From assembly GCA_903894475.1 (NCBI GenBank), contig CAITQH010000047.1, positions 1 through 36,995 of the forward strand: 36,995 nucleotides of DNA, read 5' to 3'. The number at the start of each line of letters is the position of its first letter. The stretch's first letter is position 1. Source of the DNA: an uncultured beta proteobacterium (GTDB lineage Bacteria; Pseudomonadota; Gammaproteobacteria; Burkholderiales; Burkholderiaceae_C). A program made the translations under genes and the position numbers. Positions 15,657-24,404 of the stretch are shown piece after piece. The notes beneath the pieces were generated by a model that was given only the letters and a program-made list of their open reading frames with translations, had not been told where the DNA came from and ran no database searches.

Positions 15657-16261
15657 ACGGATGAATGTATTCCAAAAGACCGAAGCAAGGCCGCAGTCTC
15701 AAACATCGGTAGTCCCATGACGCCCGAATAGCTGCCGCTCAAATGTGAAATGAAGGCCGCCGCCCTGCCCTGCACGGCGTAGGCGCCAGCCTTGCCCATA
15801 GGTTCACCGCTGCCGACATAGCGCCCGATCTGAGCGGCCGTCAGACTCGCAAACGTGACGCGCGAGACCGACAGGGCCGGCTCGCGCCGGCGCGCTGTGC
15901 CCAAAACCACCGCGGTCAGGACCCGGTGCGTCCGGCCAGAAAGCTCGGTCAGCATGCGCCTGGCATCCGAGTCATCCTCCGGCTTGCCAAAAATGGTGCG
16001 CCCCAATGCCACTGTGGTGTCCGAGCAAAGGATGGGTGCCATTGGCATACCACGCCGCTTGAGCCGCAGCAGGGCTGCGTCGAACTTGAGTTGTGTGACA
16101 CGCTCAACATAGGCCGCTGGCGCCTCATTGGGTTGCACCGCTTCGAGTGCCTCGCTGTCTTCGTCAAGGTCCGGCAGCAAGAGTTGATGTGCCACACCGA
16201 GTTGCTCGAGCAATTGGCCTCGGCGCGGACTCTGCGATGCTAGGTAAATGAATTTGTTCAC
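15638..16261 (-). CDS. maf: Maf-family nucleoside triphosphate pyrophosphatase (dTTP/UTP or m7GTP type)
   Basis: The 207-residue protein has the Maf phosphate-binding start LASQSPRRGQLLEQLG, the catalytic Asp in ILCSDTTVALG, GKPEDDSDARRML and LSGRTHRVLTAVVL, then YAVQGRAAAFISHLSGSYSGVMGLP. Maf enzymes hydrolyse non-canonical or surplus NTPs to NMP and pyrophosphate; YhdE and YceF subtypes differ in substrate, and this sequence looks closer to YhdE. Start is GTG at 16261, 15 bases behind rlmH. It overlaps rng at its 3' end. The maf-rng pairing is conserved in proteobacteria. Confidence 0.93.
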   Translation of the reverse strand: MNKFIYLASQSPRRGQLLEQLGVAHQLLLPDLDEDSEALEAVQPNEAPAAYVERVTQLKFDAALLRLKRRGMPMAPILCSDTTVALGRTIFGKPEDDSDARRMLTELSGRTHRVLTAVVLGTARRREPALSVSRVTFASLTAAQIGRYVGSGEPMGKAGAYAVQGRAAAFISHLSGSYSGVMGLPMFETAALLRSFGIHSSVCKKIY

Positions 16262-16276
16262 GGCAAGATCAGGAAA

Positions 16277-16744
16277 TCACTCTCGGTGATAGGGATGGTT
16301 GGCGTTGATGGACCAGGCACGGTACAACTGTTCAATCAACAGCACCCTGACAAAGGCATGCGGCAGGGTCAGGTCTGACAGGCGGATGCGCTCGTGGGCT
16401 GCCTGCTTGAAAGCGGGATCCAACCCATCGGGCCCGCCGATGACCAGCGCCACATCATCACCCTCCAGTTGCCACTGCTGCAACTTGCCGGCCAGCGCCT
16501 GGGTTGTCAGGGCGCTGCCGCGTTCATCAAGGGCAACGATGCGGCAGCCTTTGGGTAGCGCGCCTTCGATGCGACTGCGCTCAGCCGCATACAGCGCGGC
16601 CACGGTTTTGGATGCACGTGGTTCGGTCTTGACGGCTCGAAGTTCCAGTTTGAGATCGTACGGGAAACGCTTGGCGTAGTCGTCCCAGGCTGTTTGCGCC
16701 CAATCCGGCACCCGCTGACCCACCGCAACAATCAGCAGTCGCAC
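16277..16744 (-). CDS. rlmH: 23S rRNA (pseudouridine1915-N3)-methyltransferase
   Basis: The 155-residue protein is a short SPOUT methyltransferase: [10 protein letters not shown], the SAM-binding trefoil-knot segment [12 protein letters not shown] (about residues 99-110) and the conserved C-terminal [14 protein letters not shown]. It methylates pseudouridine 1915 in helix 69 of 70S ribosomes. Length is exactly that of the family. I chose GTG at 16744 (V-R-L-L-I-V-A-V-G); the upstream extension is a frame overlapping rsfS. It lies 11 bases behind rsfS, the usual neighbour. Confidence 0.96.
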   Translation of the reverse strand: MRLLIVAVGQRVPDWAQTAWDDYAKRFPYDLKLELRAVKTEPRASKTVAALYAAERSRIEGALPKGCRIVALDERGSALTTQALAGKLQQWQLEGDDVALVIGGPDGLDPAFKQAAHERIRLSDLTLPHAFVRVLLIEQLYRAWSINANHPYHRE

Positions 16745-16755
16745 CGCGCTGCCTT

Positions 16756-17397
16756 TCAGGTCTTGCGCGTCGGCGGCTTCTTGACTGCCGCCTTTTTTAC
16801 TGCCGGCTTGGCACTTGCGCCAGCCAGTGCTTTGGCGGCAGGCATCTTCCTTGTTGGCTTCTTGACTGCCGCCTTGGCAGCCACTGCCTTGCGCACCTGG
16901 GCCTTCGATGGAAACGCCTCCTGCACACCTTTCTTGGCCGCATTGGAGCGCTTCAAACTGACTACCGGCTTGGCCGCTTCCTTCTTTGCCGGTGTGGCTT
17001 TGACCAGCGTTTTCACAATAGGCTTGAGCGCACCAAATTTCAAACGCACTGGCTTGTCGCCCCACAGTTCTTCCAGGTTGTAATACTGTCGGAAATTGGG
17101 CTGCATGACATGCACCACGGCTTGTCCGCAATCGACGATGATCCATTCGCCATTGGTCTCGCCCTCGATGCGGGGCTTGGCAAAACCGGCGTCGCGCAGT
17201 GCGTCACGCACGCTGCCGGCCAGCGCCTTGGTTTGACGGTTTGAGGTCCCCGAGGCAATGATCACGCGTTCAAACAGGCTTGACAGATGCTCGGTGTCAA
17301 ACACCACTATGTCCTGAGCTTTGACGTCTTCCAGACCATCCACAATGGCACGCTGAAGTTTTTGAATGTCTTTTTTGGCGAGGGTGGTCGTAGTCAT
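16756..17397 (-). CDS. rsfS: Ribosomal silencing factor RsfS with long Lys/Ala-rich C-terminal tail
   Basis: Residues 1-115 carry the DUF143 fold: [35 protein letters not shown], and [18 protein letters not shown] with YYNLEELW. RsfS binds L14 and blocks subunit joining in starvation. The family is commonly around 105-130 residues, whereas this one has 213. The last ~93 residues are low complexity, dominated by Lys, Ala, Val and Pro with repeated AAVKK, PTRK and PAAKAL, like a histone-H1-type tail that might bind RNA. The start is the ATG at 17397, sharing one base with the nadD stop (TGATG); the TTG before it is less likely. Confidence 0.93.
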   Translation of the reverse strand: MTTTTLAKKDIQKLQRAIVDGLEDVKAQDIVVFDTEHLSSLFERVIIASGTSNRQTKALAGSVRDALRDAGFAKPRIEGETNGEWIIVDCGQAVVHVMQPNFRQYYNLEELWGDKPVRLKFGALKPIVKTLVKATPAKKEAAKPVVSLKRSNAAKKGVQEAFPSKAQVRKAVAAKAAVKKPTRKMPAAKALAGASAKPAVKKAAVKKPPTRKT

Positions 17398-17993
17398 CAA
17401 GCGGTCTGGTAAAGGTGATGGTGATCAATATAACGCGCAACGGACTCAAAAACCAGATCTCCCAGGCTTTGATGTGTTGCAATTCGGGTTCGAATATCCG
17501 TGGCGCTGACGGGCAAATGCGGCATTTGCAGCCGTTTGAAACGTGCCTCGTACAATTTTGGCGCGACAAAGCGGGGTTTGCTTTTGTTCCAGTCGCCACG
17601 GTCAGCTACGTAAATTATAGCGAACTGCAGGATTTCCTGCCAGGCACGCCAACTGGGCAGCGACCGGGCCTGGTCCTCCCCCATCAGCAAGAAAAACTCG
17701 GCAGCGGGCCATTGGATCCTCAATTCGCGCAAGGTATCGACGGTGTAACTCGGACCTTCTCGCCGGGTCTCGCGATCATCAACCAGAACGCCTGGCATGT
17801 CGGCAAACGCCAGTCGGGTCATCTCCAGCCGATGCTGCGGCGGACTCAAGGGTCGCGCCTTGTGCCAGGCATAGCCGGTGGGAATCACGCGCAGCTCATC
17901 GAGTTTCAAGTCGCCCATGGCGGCGCGAACCAAAGCGACGTGGGCGGCGTGCGGCGGGTCAAAGGCACCACCAAAAATGCCGATCCGCTGCAT
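17397..17993 (-). CDS. nadD: Nicotinate-nucleotide adenylyltransferase
   Basis: The 198-residue protein has the nucleotidyltransferase start IGIFGGAFDPPHAAHVALV (GxFDPxHxxH), the YTVDTLRELR segment, FLLMGEDQARSLPSW and the second ATP-binding motif VSATDIRTRI. It adenylates nicotinate mononucleotide to deamido-NAD in NAD biosynthesis. The ATG at 17993 gives the normal N-terminus; the extra 24 upstream residues would lie in hemF. It begins one base after the hemF stop and is coupled to rsfS. Confidence 0.96.
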   Translation of the reverse strand: MQRIGIFGGAFDPPHAAHVALVRAAMGDLKLDELRVIPTGYAWHKARPLSPPQHRLEMTRLAFADMPGVLVDDRETRREGPSYTVDTLRELRIQWPAAEFFLLMGEDQARSLPSWRAWQEILQFAIIYVADRGDWNKSKPRFVAPKLYEARFKRLQMPHLPVSATDIRTRIATHQSLGDLVFESVARYIDHHHLYQTA

Positions 17994-17994
17994 C

Positions 17995-18927
17995 TCAGAC
18001 CCAATCCTTGCGCACCAGGAATTTGCTGTACAGATCAGCTTCTGGCGAACCGCTTTCGACCACATTCTGGTACGACCAGCTCACCAGCGGCGGCATGGAC
18101 AGCAAGATGGACTCGGTTCGCCCACCGGACTGCAGGCCAAAATGCGTGCCACGGTCCCATACCAGATTGAATTCCACATAGCGGCCACGGCGATAGAGTT
18201 GGAAGGCCCGCTCCCGCTCACCGTAAGCCGTCGCCTGGCGCCGCAGGGCAATCGGCAAATAGGCCGTCAGAAACGAATCGCCCACGGCCTTCATCATGGC
18301 CAGACTGCCAGCAGGACCCAACTCCGAAAAGTCGTCAAAAAAAATGCCTCCAACGCCGCGCTGCTCCGAGCGATGTTTCAAATAGAAGTATTCATCGCAC
18401 CAGGCTTTGAAGCGCGAATATTTATCCTCACCAAACGGCTCCAGTGTGCTTTTGCAACAGCGATGAAAATGCTTCACGTCTTCTTCAAACCCATAGTACG
18501 GCGTCAAATCCATGCCGCCGCCAAACCAGCAAACCGGTACGCCATTGGGTGCGTTTGCCGCGATCATGCGCACATTCATGTGAACCGTCGGCACATAAGG
18601 GTTGCGCGGATGAAACACCAGCGAGACACCCATCGCCTCAAAAGGGGCACCCGAGAGTTCCGGCCGGTGCTGGGTCGCGGACGGTGGTAAATGCGGACCC
18701 CTCACATGCGAAAAGCCGCAACCGGCTCGCTCGAACAAGTCGCCGCCTTCCAGAATCATGGTGACGCCGTCGCCCTGCAATGGCTCGGTCGGCGGCTTCT
18801 GCCAGGCATCAACCAGGAAGGGCTTCCGATCCAGCTCCGACACCGCTCGCGTGATGCGGGTCTGCAAGCTCATCAGGTAGCTGCGCACCTCGGCTGAATC
18901 CGCGCTGGCAACTTCTGTGTTGATCAT
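17995..18927 (-). CDS. hemF: Oxygen-dependent coproporphyrinogen III oxidase
   Basis: The 310-residue protein shows the HemF landmarks: [35 protein letters not shown] (about residue 165), [16 protein letters not shown] and the C-terminal [20 protein letters not shown] block. It decarboxylates coproporphyrinogen III to protoporphyrinogen IX with O2, so the organism makes haem aerobically. The ATG at 18927 overlaps the stop of the upstream acyltransferase (ATGA). Length is close to the 299 residues of the E. coli enzyme. Confidence 0.97.
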   Translation of the reverse strand: MINTEVASADSAEVRSYLMSLQTRITRAVSELDRKPFLVDAWQKPPTEPLQGDGVTMILEGGDLFERAGCGFSHVRGPHLPPSATQHRPELSGAPFEAMGVSLVFHPRNPYVPTVHMNVRMIAANAPNGVPVCWFGGGMDLTPYYGFEEDVKHFHRCCKSTLEPFGEDKYSRFKAWCDEYFYLKHRSEQRGVGGIFFDDFSELGPAGSLAMMKAVGDSFLTAYLPIALRRQATAYGERERAFQLYRRGRYVEFNLVWDRGTHFGLQSGGRTESILLSMPPLVSWSYQNVVESGSPEADLYSKFLVRKDWV

Positions 18928-19571
18928 TTGACGATGGTCTCGGAGCGTGGCACAGCAGGATCGAGCGGACGGATGGGTGCAGCATTTTCGGGAATGCACG
19001 CTCGGACACCATCGTAAGCGCAGGCAATGCGTTTGAAGTCTTCGGTCTCATCGCCACTCAGTAATATGAAATCCTGCGCCAGCACTTCGCAACGGCCGTA
19101 GTCCAGTCGCACCAGCCCCAGCGGCACCCCGGCTCGCAAGGCGGTCTGATAAAAGCCACTGCGCCAGCCTTGAATCCGTTTGCGTGTGCCCTCAGGCGAC
19201 AGCGCCAGCCAGAGGTAGCGCCCCTGTGAGTGCGCCTGCGCAAAGCGCTCCACCGCCTGCGCGACGCTACCCTGCGGCGAAGTCCGCTTTACCGGCATGC
19301 CGCCGAGCCAGCGCAACCAGCGCGCGAACATCGGCACCCTGAAAAGCTTGTCCTTGGCCCAGAAGCTCACGGAAACGCCAACGGCCCACTTCGCTATCAC
19401 CAGAATCACAAAATCCCAATTGCTGGTGTGTGGATAGATCACCAGCACCCCCTGCTGCGCAGGCAGGCCTTCAAACAGGACACGCCAGCCGATTTGCTTC
19501 AAGACCCACCGTGCCAACCGGCTACCAGAAAACCGGATGGCGGGCGGGCCCGAAAACTCTATGGCAGCCAT
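18924..19571 (-). CDS. Lysophospholipid acyltransferase family protein (PlsC-like)
   Basis: The roughly 215-residue protein has the acyltransferase HTSNWDF motif (H-x4-D, about residue 48), a [24 protein letters not shown] acceptor-region segment with key residues Phe, Arg and Gly, and [11 protein letters not shown]. It would acylate a lysophospholipid at the inner membrane; a hydrophobic stretch near residues 38-70 supports membrane binding. It is shorter than classical PlsC, and COG0204-type proteins of unknown acceptor fit as well. The ATG at 19571 is 8 bases past the purD stop; a TTG at 19583 overlapping purD is the alternative start. Confidence 0.82.
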   Translation of the reverse strand: MAAIEFSGPPAIRFSGSRLARWVLKQIGWRVLFEGLPAQQGVLVIYPHTSNWDFVILVIAKWAVGVSVSFWAKDKLFRVPMFARWLRWLGGMPVKRTSPQGSVAQAVERFAQAHSQGRYLWLALSPEGTRKRIQGWRSGFYQTALRAGVPLGLVRLDYGRCEVLAQDFILLSGDETEDFKRIACAYDGVRACIPENAAPIRPLDPAVPRSETIVK

Positions 19572-19579
19572 ATGGAATA

Positions 19580-20872
19580 TCAACTTCTGGCGGCACGATG
19601 GCCAATATCGGTACGATACTGCTTGCCATCAAAATGAATGGCCGACGCCACCTCATAGGCACGCTGCTGCGCCTGCCTGACGTTGTCAGCGAGCACGGTG
19701 ACGCACAACACGCGACCTCCGGCAGTGACTGGCTGCCCGTCTTTCAACGCCGTTCCCGCGTGAAAAACAACAGCATCCTCGGCTTCTTCGGGTAGTCCCG
19801 TGATGAGGTCCCCCTGACGCGGCTGCATAGGGTAATTCTGCGCGGCCATCACCACGCCCAGGGCGGTACGCCGGTCCCACTGCAATTCAAGATCATCCAG
19901 ACGCCCATGCAGGCCGGGCTCGGTGGCGGCCAGCAAAACCTCGACCAGATCGGTCTTCAGCCGCATCAAAATGGGTTGCGTCTCTGGGTCGCCCAGGCGG
20001 CAGTTGAATTCCAGCGTCTTCGGACGACCGCTGGCGTCAATCATCAAACCGGCGTACAGGAATCCGGTGTAAGCAATGCCGTCCTTCTCCATGCCCCTGA
20101 TCGTCGGCAAGATGATTTCCCGCATGGCGCGAGCGTGCACATCGGGCGTCACCACCGCCGCCGGTGAGTAGGCTCCCATGCCGCCGGTATTGGGGCCCTG
20201 ATCGTCATTGAGCAATCGCTTGTGATCCTGACTGGTCGCCAGCGGCAGCACGTTCCTGCCGTCACATAAAACGATGAAACTGGCTTCCTCTCCCGCCAGG
20301 AATTCTTCAATCACGACGCGCGGCACCTGCACTCCCGTTTGACCCGGTTGCTGCAAACCACCAAGCATGAAGTCCACTGCCTGATGCGCCTCCTCCAGCG
20401 TCATCGCCACGACCACCCCCTTGCCCGCAGCAAGTCCGTCGGCTTTGACCACGATCGGTGAGCCTTTGCGATCAAGGTAAGCATGCGCCGCAGCCGCCTC
20501 GGTAAAGGTTTCATAGTCGGCCGTCGGAATGCCGTGGCGTTGCATGAAGGCTTTGGAAAAAGCCTTCGAACTTTCCAACTGAGCGGCGGCGCGACTCGGT
20601 CCAAATACGCGCAAGCCATGCTTGCGGAACTCATCAACCACACCAGCCGCCAGCGGCCCCTCCGGCCCGACCACAGTAAGTGCGATCTTGTTGGCAAGAG
20701 CCCAGGCACCGAGTTCCTCGACCCCTGTGACATTCACGTTCTCAAAGCGGCTGTCCAGAGCCGTGCCTGCGTTGCCGGGTGCCAGATAAACCCTCTTCAC
20801 TCTTGCCGACTGCGCCAACTTCCACGCCAGCGCATGTTCACGACCCCCGCCGCCGATCACGAGGATTTTCAT
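19580..20872 (-). CDS. purD: Phosphoribosylamine-glycine ligase
   Basis: The 430-residue ATP-grasp enzyme opens with [17 protein letters not shown] and shows [15 protein letters not shown] (ATP-binding), [12 protein letters not shown] and the metal-binding [11 protein letters not shown], with the normal C-terminal domain. It makes glycinamide ribonucleotide in purine synthesis. Length equals the E. coli protein within a residue or two. The ATG overlaps the yebC stop by four bases (ATGA), showing translational coupling. Confidence 0.97.
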   Translation of the reverse strand: MKILVIGGGGREHALAWKLAQSARVKRVYLAPGNAGTALDSRFENVNVTGVEELGAWALANKIALTVVGPEGPLAAGVVDEFRKHGLRVFGPSRAAAQLESSKAFSKAFMQRHGIPTADYETFTEAAAAHAYLDRKGSPIVVKADGLAAGKGVVVAMTLEEAHQAVDFMLGGLQQPGQTGVQVPRVVIEEFLAGEEASFIVLCDGRNVLPLATSQDHKRLLNDDQGPNTGGMGAYSPAAVVTPDVHARAMREIILPTIRGMEKDGIAYTGFLYAGLMIDASGRPKTLEFNCRLGDPETQPILMRLKTDLVEVLLAATEPGLHGRLDDLELQWDRRTALGVVMAAQNYPMQPRQGDLITGLPEEAEDAVVFHAGTALKDGQPVTAGGRVLCVTVLADNVRQAQQRAYEVASAIHFDGKQYRTDIGHRAARS

Positions 20873-21603
20873 GATGCTTGGCTGTCAATCTCGGCGTTGT
20901 GGTAAATCTCCTGCACGTCGTCGAGTTCTTCGAGCACGTCGAGCAACTTCTGCATTCGCACGCCGTCCTGCGCACTGAGCTGAATCGGGTTCTCGGCACG
21001 CATCGTGAGCTCCGCCACGTCAGGCTTCAAGCCGGCAGCTTCCATGGCGTTCTTGACAGCCTCAAAGTCGGCGTAGCTGGTCAACACTTCAATCACACCA
21101 TCGTCGTCGCTAAGCACGTCCTGCGCGCCAGCCTCCAGCGCCACTTCCATCACCTTGTCCTCGTTCGTGCCGGGCGCAAAAATCAACTGGCCGCAATGCT
21201 TGAACTGAAAGATAACGGAGCCTTCGGTACCCATGTTGCCACCGTGCTTGCTGAAAGCATGACGCACTTCGGCCACCGTTCGGACCTTGTTGTCGGTCAT
21301 CGTATCTACCAGGATCGCCGCACCGCCAATACCGTAGCCCTCGTAGCGAATTTCCTCGTAAGTCACGCCTTCCTGATTGCCCGTGGCCTTGTCGATGTTG
21401 TACTTGACACGGTCGGCCGGCATGTTGGCTGCCTTGGCTCGATCAACCGCCAGCCGCAAGCGAGGGTTGGTTGCCAGATCGCCGCCACCGGAGCGGGCTG
21501 CCACCGTGATTTCCCGGATGATGCGGGTCCAGATCTTGCCCCGCTTTTCGTCCTGGCGCCCCTTGCGGTGCTGAATATTCGCCCATTTACTGTGTCCTGC
21601 CAC
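20869..21603 (-). CDS. yebC: YebC/PmpR family transcription/translation regulator
   Basis: The 244-residue protein begins with the hallmark [20 protein letters not shown] and contains [21 protein letters not shown] and [15 protein letters not shown]. YebC proteins bind DNA in some species and, in recent work, help ribosomes pass polyproline stretches. It heads the long minus-strand run and is divergent from upp, with 62 bases between the two starts that must hold both promoters. Confidence 0.96.
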   Translation of the reverse strand: MAGHSKWANIQHRKGRQDEKRGKIWTRIIREITVAARSGGGDLATNPRLRLAVDRAKAANMPADRVKYNIDKATGNQEGVTYEEIRYEGYGIGGAAILVDTMTDNKVRTVAEVRHAFSKHGGNMGTEGSVIFQFKHCGQLIFAPGTNEDKVMEVALEAGAQDVLSDDDGVIEVLTSYADFEAVKNAMEAAGLKPDVAELTMRAENPIQLSAQDGVRMQKLLDVLEELDDVQEIYHNAEIDSQAS

Positions 21604-21665
21604 GGAAAATCCCTCAAAATTTCGTTACGCTATCGCATCGATTGTACTTTTTGAGAAAGACCAAT

Positions 21666-22316
21666 ATGAGCCGCCCTGACAACAGTACCGAACACGTCCA
21701 CCTGGTCAACCATCCGCTGGTGCAACACAAACTGACCTTGATGCGCCGCAAGGATGCCAGTACCAGCAGTTTTCGCACCCTGCTCAATGAAGTGAGCATG
21801 CTGATGGCCTACGAGGTAACACACGACATGCCAATGCAGGACGTTGAAATCGAAACACCGCTGGAGACCATGACCGCCAAAATGATAGACGGCAAGAAAC
21901 TGGTTTTTGTTTCCATCCTGCGTGCCGGCACCGGCATTCTGGACGGCATGCTGACGGTGGTGCCGGGCGCGCGAGTCGGGCACATTGGCCTGTACCGTGA
22001 CCCGAAAACCCTGCAGGCGGTCGAGTACTACTTCAAGATGCCCAAGGACACCGCGGAGCGTGACGTCATCGTTGTCGACCCGATGCTGGCCACTGGCAAC
22101 TCGGCGGTCGCGGCGATTGACCGCGTCAAGGCCCTGAAACCCAAGTCAATCAAGTTTGTCTGTCTGCTGACCTGCCCGGAAGGCATTGCCACGCTGCGCA
22201 AGATGCACCCGGACGTGGAAATCTACACCGCAGCGATTGACCGTCAACTCAACGACCACGGCTATATCCTGCCGGGACTGGGCGACGCCGGCGACCGCAT
22301 TTTTGGTACCCAGTGA
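21666..22316 (+). CDS. upp: Uracil phosphoribosyltransferase
   Basis: The 216-residue protein has [32 protein letters not shown], the PRPP-binding loop [14 protein letters not shown] (about residues 135-148) and the conserved end [17 protein letters not shown]. It salvages uracil to UMP with PRPP. The ATG at 21666 is preferred to one at 21642 because [14 protein letters not shown] matches the family N-terminus and a GAGAAAG precedes it. The dehydrogenase gene follows by 41 bases. Confidence 0.97.
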   Translation: MSRPDNSTEHVHLVNHPLVQHKLTLMRRKDASTSSFRTLLNEVSMLMAYEVTHDMPMQDVEIETPLETMTAKMIDGKKLVFVSILRAGTGILDGMLTVVPGARVGHIGLYRDPKTLQAVEYYFKMPKDTAERDVIVVDPMLATGNSAVAAIDRVKALKPKSIKFVCLLTCPEGIATLRKMHPDVEIYTAAIDRQLNDHGYILPGLGDAGDRIFGTQ

Positions 22317-22357
22317 TTGGCTGCGACAGGCGATACTTTGACACAGGATATTGACCC

Positions 22358-23104
22358 GTGAACCCCGTCATCCTGATTACCGGCGCTTCGCGCGGCATTG
22401 GCGCGGCCACCGCCCTTCAGGCAGCGCGCGCGGGCTACACCGTGGCGGTGAACTACCAGACCAATGCGCTGGCGGCAAATGACGTGGTGCAGCAGATTCG
22501 CGCCTTGGGCGCCACGGCCATTGCGGTGCAGGCCGACGTGGCGAAGGAAGAACAAGTGCTGGCGATGTTTGCCACAATCGACGCCCAATTCGGCCCCCTG
22601 CGTGCCCTGGTCAACAGCGCAGGTGTGGTGGACCTGGCCAGCCGCGTGGATGCCATGACGGTGGCACGCCTCAAGCGCATTTTTGATACCAACGTGATCG
22701 GCAGCATGGTGTGCGCCCGTGAAGCCGTGCTGCGCATGAGCACACGCCACGGCGGTGCGGGCGGTGCCATAGTGAACCTCTCCAGCGTGGCCGCCACCCT
22801 GGGCAGCCCAGCCCAGTATGTGGACTACGCCGCGAGCAAAGGGGCGATTGACACATTCACCGTCGGCCTGGCCCGCGAAGTGGCGGCTGAGGGCATACGC
22901 GTCAACGCGGTGCGTCCCGGCGTCATCGACACCGAAATTCACGCCTCGGGTGGCCAGCCCGAGCGAGCGCAACAACTTGCCGGGGCCGTTCCCATGCAGC
23001 GCCCGGGCAGAGCCGAAGAAGTCGCCAGCGCGATTCTATGGCTGCTTGGTTCCGATGCCAGTTACACCACCGGTGCACTGCTGGATGTGAGCGGCGGACG
23101 TTGA
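22358..23104 (+). CDS. Short-chain dehydrogenase/reductase
   Basis: The 248-residue protein is a classical SDR: cofactor loop TGASRGIG (about residues 8-15), VNSAG (in place of NNAG), catalytic Ser in NLSSVAA and the Tyr-x3-Lys pair in DYAASKGA, then RPGVIDTEIH. Arg after the glycine loop and Asn-Tyr rather than an Asp at the end of beta-2 suggest NADP(H), as an inference. The set resembles YgfF-type or sugar dehydrogenases. Substrate is not evident. It follows upp on the same strand. Confidence 0.87.
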   Translation: MNPVILITGASRGIGAATALQAARAGYTVAVNYQTNALAANDVVQQIRALGATAIAVQADVAKEEQVLAMFATIDAQFGPLRALVNSAGVVDLASRVDAMTVARLKRIFDTNVIGSMVCAREAVLRMSTRHGGAGGAIVNLSSVAATLGSPAQYVDYAASKGAIDTFTVGLAREVAAEGIRVNAVRPGVIDTEIHASGGQPERAQQLAGAVPMQRPGRAEEVASAILWLLGSDASYTTGALLDVSGGR

Positions 23105-23194
23105 TTCTTTGGCTGAGACATTCCCCGCGAAAATTCCAGAGAACCCGATTTGTGATAGCTTCTGCGCCGTTCATAACTAGCGAGGAGCAAACGC

Positions 23195-24187
23195 ATGAAA
23201 AATCGTTCCGTGGTCTTGGCCCTGGCCGTCAGCTGCGTCGCGGCATTGACGCTGGGAGCTACGCCTGCCTTGGCAGACAACGTCAAGGTGACGCCGCTCG
23301 GCGGTCAGGACGGCGAGTTCTGCCCACAGGACAGGGCGATGATCTTCGAGGATCCGAATGGCACCCGCATACTCTACGACGCTGGTCGTACGGTCGCCGG
23401 ACCCAACGACCCGCGCCTGGGCAAGATTGACATCATCCTGGTCAGTCACATGCATGGCGACCACCTGGGCAACGCACACAACAAGGCACCCAATACCGGC
23501 AGTTGCGCCAAGCCCGATGTCTCGGTGTCGGCCCTGCCGAACTCAAACTCGGTGAACATTGCGCTGGCCAAGAAGGCGAAGATCGTCACCGGCAGTGAAA
23601 TGCCACCCTTCTTCGCCAGCAGGCTCAAGGCGAATGGTGGCAATCCGATGGATTCGATCCTTGCGCGTTTCGGCGGCAGCGTAAAGCTCGGTGGCGTGAC
23701 GATTGCGACGGTGCCGGCCCTGCACAGCAACGGCCTCGACCCCGACTATATCGGGGGCGAGTTGGGCAAGAACATGGCGGATGCGGGCATCGCCGGCTAT
23801 GTCGGCCAGGCGACGGGTTATGTTCTGAAGTTCAGCAACGGTCTCGTGGCCTACCTCTCCGGTGACACCGGAATCACCGCCGAGCAGGAGAAAGTTGTGC
23901 ATGACCACTACCATGCAAAGCTCGCAGTCATGAATATCGGCGACACCTTCACCACCGGTCCGACCGAGGCGGCTTATGTCATCAACGACCTGGTCAAGCC
24001 CAATTCGGTGATCGCCTCGCACGCCAACGAAGTCGCAACGACTGGCGGCAAAGTGCTGCCCGGGAGCAAGACCGAGGCTTTCATCAAAGCCGTCAAAGTG
24101 AAAACCCATGTTCCGCTGAGCGGCAAGACAATGGAGTTTGACAGCCTCGGAAAGTGCGTCGCCGGTTGCCGCGACATCGGGGCATGA
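23195..24187 (+). CDS. Exported metallo-beta-lactamase-fold hydrolase
   Basis: The 330-residue protein has a Sec signal peptide (cleavage after ALA, about residue 27), then the zinc-binding HMHGDH motif (about residue 90), a further His in VPALHSNG, Asp in LSGDTGIT and His in IASHANE. The pattern fits the UlaG/YtkL-like branch of the fold rather than true beta-lactamases. A GAGG-type ribosome-binding site (AGCGAGGAG) precedes the ATG. Six Cys, including a pair near the C-terminus (CVAGC), suggest disulfides in the periplasm. The substrate is unknown; the gene is set apart from the dehydrogenase by 90 bases and may have its own promoter. Confidence 0.82.
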   Translation: MKNRSVVLALAVSCVAALTLGATPALADNVKVTPLGGQDGEFCPQDRAMIFEDPNGTRILYDAGRTVAGPNDPRLGKIDIILVSHMHGDHLGNAHNKAPNTGSCAKPDVSVSALPNSNSVNIALAKKAKIVTGSEMPPFFASRLKANGGNPMDSILARFGGSVKLGGVTIATVPALHSNGLDPDYIGGELGKNMADAGIAGYVGQATGYVLKFSNGLVAYLSGDTGITAEQEKVVHDHYHAKLAVMNIGDTFTTGPTEAAYVINDLVKPNSVIASHANEVATTGGKVLPGSKTEAFIKAVKVKTHVPLSGKTMEFDSLGKCVAGCRDIGA

Positions 24188-24404
24188 CCGTGAAGGCAGT
24201 GAGGTGCCCGCCACCAGGCAGTCCAGATTGATTTGGGTTCTGGTCAGCCGCCTTGCGGCGTTATCAACATCGTGAAGCGCGTTTTTGTGCGATGGCGCGA
24301 CCGGTTCTGCCCCCTGTTGCAGCAGCCCGTATTCCCCCCGCCCCATCCCCACACGCAGATTCGCAAGCTGGATTTGCTCCACCTGGCGCGGTGACGCTAT
24401 CGGT

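Noticed and set aside
24188..24404. A short plus-strand frame at about 24271-24393 after the metallo-hydrolase gene
   Set aside because: No ribosome-binding site and a composition (Pro/Arg/His-rich) unlike real proteins of the region.
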